DNA from: Pyxicephalus adspersus | Taxonomy: Eukaryota; Chordata; Amphibia; Anura; Pyxicephalidae | Assembly: GCF_032062135.1 (NCBI RefSeq) | Contig: NC_092858.1 | Coordinates: 166,186,664-166,250,663, forward strand | Length of the DNA stretch: 64,000 nt | Reading direction: 5' to 3' | In this document: one piece after another, positions 1 through 11,377 of the stretch | Layout of the letters: the number at the start of each line of letters is the position of its first letter | Numbering within the stretch: the stretch's first letter is position 1 | Notes under the pieces: generated by a model | Database searches by the model: none | Told to the model about the DNA's origin: nothing | The model's input: only the letters and a program-made list of their open reading frames with translations | Program-made: the position numbers and the translations under genes

Positions 1-77
1 GAAAATGAAATTGTGTCAGAGCTTGATGCCATTAAAGGCAAAAAAGGAACACGGATAATTATCTGGAACCTTAAAAG
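1..77 (+). CDS. morc3: Gene A exon 5 (3' part): GHKL/transducer
   Basis: It reads in frame from the window's first base and ends at the donor AAAAG|GTAGGG with two bases of a split Ser codon. It contains [18 protein letters not shown], which matches the conserved MORC3 segment closing the ATPase domain. The same exon is seen complete in gene B at 32150-32297. The exon start is outside the window. Confidence 0.9.
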
Positions 78-3000
78 GTAGGGCTTTGCTGTGCATGTAA
101 ATATTTATTCACATATTTGCATAGATTTGACTAGAAAGCTAAGTAAAGTCAAACAGCTGGGAAGAGAGCTGGTAAACCACACAGAACCATTATAGACTGA
201 TATTTGAGGTGTAATATAATTTTCAATTCAAATTTTAAGATAATAAAAACAAATGTATGATGCAGTGTCCTTTGAATTAAAAACTATACATATCATTAAA
301 AGTGTCATAATAATATACTATATATGAGGTCCATGCTCGCCATTCCTGTGCTGTATCACCTGGATATTTGTATGATTTTTCTTACCAGCTTAACATTTTA
401 AGGCTTTCAAATGAGACATAATATCAAATGTCATACCCACTGCCCCTGAAGAAGCAGTCATTATTTTTGGAAAACTGTGGAACGCGTTAGGTTTTAGTGG
501 TTGTAGGAAATATCTATACAAGGTTTTGACCCAATTCAAGGGTTATATGTTTGACATCTGACTATGATTTGCCTGTTGTGTGTCTAACCAATGTCTTTAT
601 TCCTTTCTATTGCTATATGTATAGATTTTTTATTGGATATGTGCTGTGAATAAATATCTGTTTTAAAATTGATTTTTGTGTACAATAATATTACTGCTTA
701 CCACAGGCCAGTTTCATGTTTTAGTCCATGTTTTATTGGGTCTATCCTCTTTTCTACAATTTCTATTTTATTATACGGAATGTGGCTATAATTAAATGAT
801 CTGTTTTCTTTCAATTTTCAATTATACATTAAGGATTTTCAGCCTGAAAAAAGTTGTCCATACCCACCAAGGCCACTCCATTGTTATTACTCAAATCAGT
901 CAGGGAAGCGCCAGATTGAATACGTCCTTCAGATGGGTTTAGTTGTTTTTCCTGTTGTTTTTTTTACCTTTCCCATTTGAATATTTATTGTATATAATTC
1001 TTAGACTTCCAACATTACTGGAGGTGTAGTTTTCCTGAGTGTTTAGGGATATTTTGTTGAAAGGAAAGTCTTTAAATTTTAGCTACCGTGTTTCCCCGAT
1101 TTTAAGACATCCCGATTAAATAAGCCACCCCCCATTTTTGAAAAAATAATTAAAATAAGACACTCACCCGTGAATAAGACATGGTCTGAGATCCGATCCT
1201 GTGTGTGTCCCCTTGATGCTGGCTGCAGCAAGACATCCCCTGAAAATAAGACCTAGGGCATATCTTGGCATTTCAAAAAATATAAGACAGTGCCCTATAA
1301 TCGGGGAAACAGGGTATTTCTATTATTTTTGAATTACAGGGCATTTGACAACATACTTCTGCTCATCCACCATGGCTGATTGACCCTCCATACATATTGT
1401 ACAACAAAGATTTTTTTTTCAGGGAAATATTTTTTTCTGACTATAAAGCTTCTTTCTTTACACAATATGGCACAGGCGGGCCAGGCACACTACACTAGAA
1501 CATATGATTTTGCACAATCGAATTAAACAGAATGTGTAGCGTTAAATTGTGAATACCGGGAATTTCTTCATGCAATAATTGCTTTAATTTGGAGGGTCAA
1601 CCATGGGCACATCATCCTCTTACTTCTTACCAGGTGTGATGACATTTAAGGAGTGAATTACGCTGTCCCTTATATTTGTGATAAAGCTACCTAATATTTT
1701 TTTAATGGTATATAAATAATTGTAACTAGTTTCCAAGCATTTTTATTACCAGCCTTTAAAATGGGCCACCACAAGACTCCAGCATTCATTCATTTAGGCA
1801 AAAGGGAAATCACCCCAGACTTTGGTTTCACTTAAAAGTGTATAAGAGGTGGTGAAAATAAATCTCTCCAATGGGAGAATTTTAAGAATTTCGATTTTTA
1901 AGGTTATGTTTGTGCTTTTACTTCTAGTGAGAAAATTGGATGTACAGAATTTGATTTTGAAACGGATCCATATGACATAAAAATTCCAGAAGAGAATGAT
2001 AAGACCTATAAGCAAGACAGGAATGGCCAAGTCGCTCCGGAGAGTGACTATTCATTACGTGTATGTCAGGTGGTCACATGACCGGTTTTATGTTTTGTAT
2101 TCTGTTGTCTGCTGATTTCTCTTTATTTACATTCATTTGATTTTATTTTCAGTTATTTATATATTCTTTGATTTATTCTCCATTTTTATTGGAACAAAAC
2201 ATGAAGTGGATTGCTGAAAGATGTTTTTTTTTTCATCAGCTAGAAAATGGCAGTGCTTAGATTCTCCTTTGCTTACGTAAATATACATGCAGGTTCCTCT
2301 GTGACTCATTTTCATTCGGCTTAAGCACATTTTCTATGGATCGCTTTTACTTTTCCTCAGTACAAAAAATTGTGACAAGGCAAAAATGTAGGCTAACACT
2401 GATGACCTCTAAAAAATTGCATTTTGCACAAGTGTGCAGCCCATGAAATCAGAATTCCCGATATGTGTGCTTTTCTTTCTCACCCAATAAAGGACACAGG
2501 AATTTATGTACCCTAAGTTAGACTAAATGCAGTGGGATTGGTCAATAGCAAACAGTTCCTGTTCCTGCAAACAGTTAAATGATCAGTTAGATCTTGGAAT
2601 CTCAGAAACTAGCCGATAATTCAACATTATTATAACTATAACCAAAAACAAAATGTTATGACAACTTGCATTGTAAGATAACGCCTTATAGTTCCTTAAT
2701 ATGGGCAGGATCAATCTGTGACGATGACCTTTGGCTTCAACTGTCAAAACAAACAACATTACGGGATAATGATGTACCACAGAAACAGGCTCATTAAATC
2801 ATACGTAAGAGTTGGCTGCCAACTAAAGGTACGCATTCTAGTTGATAGCTTAAAATGCCGTGTACTTCTTTTAAAAAAATGTTTTCTTTACATTTGCATT
2901 TGTTTATTTTATTTTCAGGATAACTATATGGGCATTGGTGTTGTTGGCATTATTGAATGTAACTTTTTAAGACCCACACATAACAAACAGGACTTCATCT

Positions 3001-6000
3001 ACACCCGAGAATATAGGTAATTTAAGAATATATGTATGTGCCAAGCAAATATATGTTGACACTATTTAAATCCTGTTTATTATTATAATTATTAATATTA
3101 ATATTATTAATAATAATAATAATAATATCAAGATTTTTATTCTGCGGTTAGGTTAGAGTATAATTCTGCCAGCAATGTACATGTTTAGATAGATTTTGTT
3201 TTGCACAATATACCCATATACTGCCCCAGGATTTTGTTTTTCCCAATGTTTTAATGACCAATACCATTATGTGCTCGCTCCTTTTTGGTACAATTCCAGT
3301 TCTGGGTGCTTCCGGTTGATGTAGACATCAGTGTTTCTGTTTGAATCAATACATGTAAATGCAGAAGTGATTACAATTTACATTGAACTTTTTTTATTAT
3401 CCAACATTAAAATACTTTATAAAAACCAGCAACAAACATATCAAATATATATAAGTAAAAAGTCTACCACTTATGCGGTCCAAGAAAGAAGAGTTCCAAG
3501 TGCCACATTTGGACTTATATAATAGTCCAAATTATCAGTTTCCTCATTAATCATTAATTGCTCTTGTGATGTGTTTCACAATATCACTTAATTGCTTCTC
3601 AGACAAGTGTACCCGTCATACATGCTAAGCAACACAATATGACTTCTTTACACAACAAGAGCCAGGGATATTTAGGGATGTATCCCATTCTTTCATATTT
3701 GATGGCATGTTTGTGTGTAAGCTTTCTGATCCTTTGGATAAGTAGTGACTTTCATCACTATTACCCCATATATACTTTTTAAATATATACACTGTGTTTT
3801 TCTTGCCACAGAATAAAGTAATTTATAACAGTATAATGATTTTCAGCTGTAATGTATTTATATTTTTTTCATAATCTTTGAAGGCATTGTGAATTTGGCT
3901 ATGTATATTGATTTGCATATGTTATATTTTGTTACTTAGCATGTATGAGGGTTAAACTTGAACTCTGAATCTGAGATTCACATTTTTTTCCCCTCACTGT
4001 AGGAATATGCCCCATCTGCACATACCTGTGATCCACCATGCACAGAAGGAGCAGCTAGGAGTCTCGTAGTTATCCCAGAAGGCTCTGCATTCGGATTCAG
4101 TTTTAATCAGTACAGAAAAAAGTAACATTTTTACCTTACATAAAAGGTTTGTCTACCCTTTTATGTAAAGTAAAACTTTTGGTGATAGGTCTGCTTCAAA
4201 CAGGACATCGTAAACAGATATAAAATAAATTCATGAGTAACTAAAGTACCTGTTGTGATTTTGCTGGCCCTTTAACTTCAAGTTCACATTGTCAAATTTC
4301 TTATTGATTTTTAGGCTTACGCTGTCTGCATTGGGAAGTAAACTTGATGACTATTGGGTTGAGAAGAAAGAAAAATTAAAAACTGTCACCGTTGGTTTTC
4401 TTGAGAAAGAGTAAGTTTATGTTACCCAGTCAGTATTGATTTTGTCATAAGAGTAGCTTTGATATTTTTTTTTTTTTTTGTGCTGTTGGGTAAAGTTTTT
4501 TAAATTATATTTGGATTGGACTCACAATATTTATTATTACCCAGGCCATATATACTTCTCCAGTATTTAATTGATTGCTTTCGCCAACATTTTTTGATCA
4601 GATTTTCCTTTTCCTTAAGTAAATAAATAAAAAGTTTGTCTTGTTGCTAAACTTTATTGCAGGTCCTGCTTTTTGCATTATTCATTATGCAGTACTACAT
4701 GATCACTACTGGTACAGTAAGAAAGACATTCTGCATCCTGTAAAAGTTTAACTCAGAACCTGTAGCATATCCAGAATAAATTCTTGAAAATATACATTAG
4801 TGATGTTTATAATATGACAATAAAATTGTTTGAAACTAGAAATCAAGCTAAGCTTACAAATTTGTTATATGTTTAAATTAGGAGTATTATACTTGTCTGC
4901 TTTAGGAAAAAGCCTGACCAGACCTGGGTCCAGTGTGATCAATGTCTAAAGTGGAGGAAACTTCCTGATGGTATAGGCAAACTGCCAGAAAAGTGGTATT
5001 GTCACATGAACCCCGACCCTCAGTTCCGGTAAGGGTAACCACACAATGCTATGTTGGGCAGCAGATTTCCTGATTGGTGTGCATGTTAACATCCCTAAAT
5101 TCATCAATTATTCTGATTAAAACAGAGACTGCAATGTACCTGAGGAGCCTGAGGATGATGAAGAAATCACACAGCCAACCTATGAAAAGACACACAAAAA
5201 AAAGGTTAATATGGACTTGGAGAGATGACTGCGACTCTCCAGGCTTTTTAAGCTTCATCCCCCAGCTGTACCTCCCTCTCTCCATTTCCTTCTTTTCTTA
5301 CATCCTCTCTTGTGATGTCTTTGTCATTGCTAGAATATATTACTAGGAAACGTCCTCCATGTCTCAGGTTGCACATGTCGGTACAGTGGACATCAAATTT
5401 CAAATTCAAAATAAATGAAGGCATATAGCATGAAAAAAGTCACATGTATCTGGGAATTGTTCATTTCTCCCAGAATTTGCTAGAGAACTTCCTCTAGATG
5501 TCCCTTAGACTATGGGTATCCCATAGCCGCTATTTGTTAAACTATTCAAGCACTAATTCTTTTTAATTAGCTTCTAAACCAGCCATATTAATTGGCTTTT
5601 TACAGCTGTAAACCCAAAAGTGCTCAGAGCTACTGCATTCACACTACCCAGGGGAAATCAATGAATGGATGGTTGCCTATCTCCTGCCACTCTTGCAGAC
5701 AACCACCTGTTAGGGCTATATCCCCTGGCAGGTGACACAGCATTACCCAGGGTGCCAAGTCTAAGTGTCTCCTGGTCTTCACCAAAGTGCCCTGCAAAGG
5801 GGTGATGGGCCGGTAACCCTAGTAGCCACCAGACTAGCTTGCTGCAGGGAGAAAACCAGGTCATGGTCCCTAGCCTCCCCCCACTAAGGATGAGCTGAAC
5901 AGAGGCTTTGATGTAGGGAGAGGCAGAGATCAGATACTGGGTAGGCTGGAATCTCTGCAAGGACCGTAACCAGTAGATTGCCTCAGGCAGCTGGCAAGAA

Positions 6001-9000
6001 TCAATTTTAAGACAGTCTGAGGTCAGAGCAGGAAGCAAGTTAGATTCAAGGTCAAGACGGTCCAAGGTTAGGGCAGGCAGAAGCCAAGAAGCAGGGCGAA
6101 GTATCTGAGAAGGCAATGAGGCAGAGCATAGCTAGGTAAGGTTTAAATAACACACTGAGGATCCTGCAATCGGAGCCTATACCTGCAAAGGCTTAAATGG
6201 GACTGGAAGCCAATAGTAGGACAAGAGCAAGACCAAAATCTAACCTGCTCTTTGGCCACAGGGGATACTCTCTAATCCCATCCAACTGCGCTCACTGTGG
6301 TGGGAATGCATAGGCTGACAGAGTGCATATGTCTTAAAAAAGGCTGGGGAATTTGCAAGTAGTGTAGTGGTAACACCACCATACCAGTCACAGGCATGTT
6401 TCCAGCTTTGTAGTGACCAGGCAGCTTTACAAGCTGTGGAGTAATCAAGCAGAAAACAAAAAGGGGTAGGGGTAACTGGGAGTTCAGGGGGAACATTAAG
6501 GGGAAATACAGTTATGGGCACAGAGAGGATTGGAAAATGGCAGTATTGTTACGTGCTCATTACTTCCTTTACATCCTCAGACAGATCATGACTATCCATT
6601 GTGATCAGGAGGTGCTGTAGGAGTGGAATCTCTCATTAACAGAGCATATTCTTTGAAGTTTTAGCATTGAAACCAATAAAATCAGGTATGATTGAATTTC
6701 TCTGAGCAGTTGTTGTGTGTGGCTATCATGTCTTCCATTTCCATTATGTCATTCACTCAACCTATCCAATGATTTATGGGAGGAGGGGTGGATTGTTTTC
6801 AAAAAGCCAGTATACTGGCTTTTGCTGCGTTAGGTAAATGGCGCAGTGGAGATCACTTCCTGGACATTGTGGTCGTGTGTAAAAGGGCTAATGTTGTCAG
6901 TGATTTTAATGCCTGTTAAATGACGTATAATTTCTGATACTTTTGACCAGAATGGTGAGAGTGATGGACATCTCCAAGATTTATGATGCATAGTGCCTGG
7001 TTCTTGATAACATCGCCAGCAGTTCTGTAGCTGTCAGCAGTCCACCTGTCTATGGGAATATTTCAGCTAAAAGTGTTGGGGTCTTGTACCATCTTGTGAG
7101 GATTTTATAGTTTGTTTCTTGGTATCTGTTAATGATTGAAACTTTGTGACTGTGATGTAGGTTTGTTTCAGTAAATTCTGAGATTTCAATTTGAAGTTAA
7201 CGTTCCTACTTAGCAATAAATTACGGATTTGCAGGGTGCCTTTTTGCCGGTAGTATATGGTATGCACTCAATATCGTTCCTCACGCAGAGTTTAGTCTTT
7301 TACACTCATCTAGTTTGTGTTTTTTTAGAATTTAAATTTTTTCAAATGTTCAAATTTTTCTATTTTTGCAAGAAATCTGAGCTGCTCCAACAGGTATTTT
7401 CATTTTTCTTACTCAAACACATATTTTAGATGTGGTATTGTTATTTCTTCAAAATTTTTTGCTATTGCAGGTTAGTAATACGCCAACCATTCAGTCAATT
7501 CCACTTGATGAAAAAATGAAAGCAGCGTCTAGTCCTGCTCCATTGCCTGGACCTTCATCAGCAACACCTGGAACTGCTGGCAGGGTCCGTTTACAGGCTA
7601 ACAGGTAGATTAATCTGTCCAGTTGTTCATTTATGAAATATGAACTTTGTAAACCTATATTTTATATTCCTACTGGTGAACATGTTAATGTTGGTTACAG
7701 CTAAATTTTAGGATATTCTAAATCACAAAGGTTATTATTACACAGTATTTATATAGTGCCAACATATTACACAGCTCTTAGTCCACAAAGTCCATAGTCC
7801 TGTCACTAGCTGTCCCTCAAAGGGGCTCAAAATCTAATGTCCCTACCATAGTCATATGTCTTTAATACAGTGTAAGGTCAATTATGGGGAGAAGCCAGTT
7901 AACCTAACTGCATGTGTTTGGAATGTGGGAGGAAACTGGAGTAGCCGGAGGAAACCCACGCAAACATGGGAAGAACCAGCAAACTCTACCCAAAAAAGCA
8001 AACATTTACATTGCACTGGGATAGTGAAGATCGGCCTATATACTAATGTAAAAGAAATAAACTACCCTTTTGGCATGGTGCAGGAGAGCTGTTTTGTCTT
8101 GAAAGAGAAACAGCAACTCAAACAATCCAGCTCAAATTTTCCAGAAGCTGCTGCTTAAAAAAAAAATGCACGGCAGCTAACTTGCAGATTCCTTTTAGAT
8201 TATCTCTGCATCTTCTCCAAGCAATTACCTGCCTATTGCACAGATAACAGCTTTTTTTCACTTGCCTCACTGCATAACCCTTTGCTCAGCAGTGTACCAC
8301 CCTCCTATTGTGTGTTACTTCCCCCACCTCCTAGATTGTAAGCTCTTCGGGGCAGGGTCCGCTCCTCCTCCTTTGTCACTGTTTGTATCTGTCTGTCATT
8401 TGCAACCCCTATTTATTGTACAGCGTTGTCTAATTTGTTGGCGCTTTATAAATCCTGTTTATTCTTCTTCTTATTATTATTATTATTATTATTAATAATA
8501 ATAATAATAATAATAATAATCAGTACTGAAATGCCATAGCCAACTGCTTGAATCAAGCTTTGCTATATAAATTAGAGGACCTAGAAAACAGATTTAGGGT
8601 CCATTTCATTATGTGCTTGTAAAGTTGCTATATTTCTGCTACAGAAAACTCACTCACCCCTCATATTCAATAGCTAAATGGAAGGCCCTGAATTAACATT
8701 CTCTTCCAGCACCAGATCCCATTAAAATGGGGATTTCCATTCCGTCTGTTCAGTTTCAGGATGCCTCCCATCTTCGTCACTCCTTGGGACTTCAGGTCAT
8801 CCTGGAATCATTACCTACTGTAAGGGGCAGGAAGATCCTCATGGATAACCCTTATCCTTCTAAATCCTCCTTCTTCCTCCATAGCACTTCTGGCTGACTA
8901 CAAGATGCCTTGAGTTAGGGTTAATGGTGACAATCTCTAACTTTACCCTCAATTGTTGGGGCATTGCTGGACATTTTGTGTTTGCTTCTTTGAAAGTGCC

Positions 9001-11324
9001 TTAGTGCATGATAAATGTCACATTGCTTTCATGTCAGGCATGTGAGGAACATTACAAAAGTCAGGTTTGTTGTAACAGAAAAAAACAATTTAGAGAGGGA
9101 CAAGTAAAGGAAGGTTTTCTTAACTTGAGCTTTTGGTGCCTGCTGCTAGGCAAGGTAGCTAGTGGGAACCAACATCAAGACAGTATGAGGTCAGGACAGG
9201 AGGCAGACTCAAGGTCAGGATAGTCCAAGGTTAGGGCAGGCAGAAGTCAAGAAGCAGGGTCAAGGTCATGCTACTCATACCTCTACTAGTGAACAAGGCA
9301 ATGTTGGCCATATTATTAAAATGTTAAGCATTACAGTATTTAAAGCATTTCACTGTGGGAAGGGAAGATGCAAGCTGCTGCAGGTATAAAGTGCAGGCAC
9401 AAAGCTACATCAAGTTTCTGGATCATTTCTATGATGAGTTGGGTTCCACATGAACATAGAATAGGTAGGTAATAGTGACAATCTCCAAGTTTACCCTGAA
9501 TTGTTGGTGCATTGCATCAAAACAGCTGGACATTCTGGCACAAAGGTCAGTGAGGCTGCGGCATCTATGTCTACACACTTTGAAACTGTAGCAGTTTGCT
9601 CGTTTTCAGGTTGCCCCAAAAAGATATGTTTTGATTTTTGGGTGTACCTTGCAGTAAGATGAAAGGTCTGTTTATTACATAGTGCCTCTCTTCATCCTAA
9701 ATGTCTATATTAGTTCTGAAAAAAATAAACATCCTTGAAAAAAAATAGAAAATATTTTATCTTACTCTCTGCTTCTAACCAATTTATCTATAGATGTATG
9801 AGGGTGACATCATAATGCTTGTGTTAAGATCCTGGGAACAATTAAGTTTCTTGTGAAATGTAGAAGTATTGTGATGTTCCCCATGTTTAATGAATGTGTA
9901 AGGAATAATATATATGTATGTGTGTGCATTACAGTATTACTGTATATTTTATGGAAAGTAGGAGGAGTGGGGATACTTTGTAATAAGCCTTTTCTTTTAC
10001 AGCAAGGTCCACTATAACATTTTGTGTATGCTTCTTTGAAGTGCATTGTTATGGTGCTTTCATATCAGGCATAGGGGGAATACTCTAAAAGTCAGGTTCG
10101 CTGTAACAGAACATTTAGAGAGGGGCATGCAAATAAAAGTTTTTTAGTTAACAAGATAATTGAGACTTTGGTGCCTGCTACTAGGCAAAAATGGTACTCT
10201 ACTTTTTATTTATTTTAATAAGGTCACCTTTCTTCTCTTGTCATTATAGGCAAAAACGTTCAGGTGCTCCTGAATGTACTTTAGGCCCTGCTAAAAAGCC
10301 TTATGTGGCTATATCTGAGACAAATGAGCTTCTGAATGTTGATGGAAATGCAGCTGATGATGTAATCATCATTGAAGACAGTACTCCCAAACTCAATGAT
10401 AATTCCAAAACACCAAACAGCATTACTCCTGGGTTGAACACAGGAGTTGGAGCTTCAGCCACAGTAACTAACAGGGGAGTAATGAATGTTAAACATGAAT
10501 GTTCCAACGATTATGCCAACAACAGCCACCAAGTGCTAAATAACAACAATTATAGCCTTTCTATTGGAACCACCACACAAGATCCCAACGATTACTGTAA
10601 GCGTTGTGAAGAACTCAGCGTCAAAGTGAAACACCTGGAGGACCAGTTAGCTGTGGCGTTAGGCCAGCAAGTAGAGAAAGAAACTTCCCAGGCTTATATC
10701 CAAACCGATCCTGTGCCAACGCAAGACAAATCCAGGGAGCTATTGTTATCTCAGTATGAACAGGCTGTAGAAGAAGTGCACCAGCTGAAAATTTTGTGCA
10801 ACACATTGCAGGCGAGGAAAGCTGAGCCGGAGGCTAGCCAGGTAAATGAGACCGAAGTCAACAGCTCGAGTTTTTTTAATTTGGTTATGATGGGTCACTT
10901 GCTCCTAAATAATATCTTGTGCATAATTGTTGGCCACCAGTGTATAGTGCTGTTTCCTTGTGTAAAATGTGTATCAAACTCTGCAGAGTTTGTGACACAT
11001 TTACATGAAGACACAGCTCCATCTGCTGGCATGATCCAAGTATAAACCAAGATCCTTGGGTATATGATGGTTAGGTTTATGACGTTTGCCATTAAACAGT
11101 ATTTTTTATGCTTCAATCAAAACCCAAATTTATCCCAAATCTTTCTTTCTCCATCTTTTTTTCATTGCCTCTGTAGTAAGAAACTTCCTGATTTATCACT
11201 GGGTAATAACCAGGAATGTAAAACTAAATTGCAGGGGTAATTTTTGGGAAATCAGGACCAGCTTTGTATATATATACACACATATATATGTGATACACAC
11301 ATAAGTAAAACAATAAGTAAATAG

Positions 11325-11377
<53 letters not shown>

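Noticed and set aside
420..520. Ribozyme or structured RNA around CCCCTGAAGAAGC...AACGCGTTAGG
   Set aside because: A similar string occurs in gene B's intron and at 36605-36670, which looks like a dispersed repeat; hammerhead core bases are not convincing.
5658..6116. 152-residue minus-strand open frame in gene A intron
   Set aside because: Falls inside a dispersed repeat whose strings recur three more times in the window.
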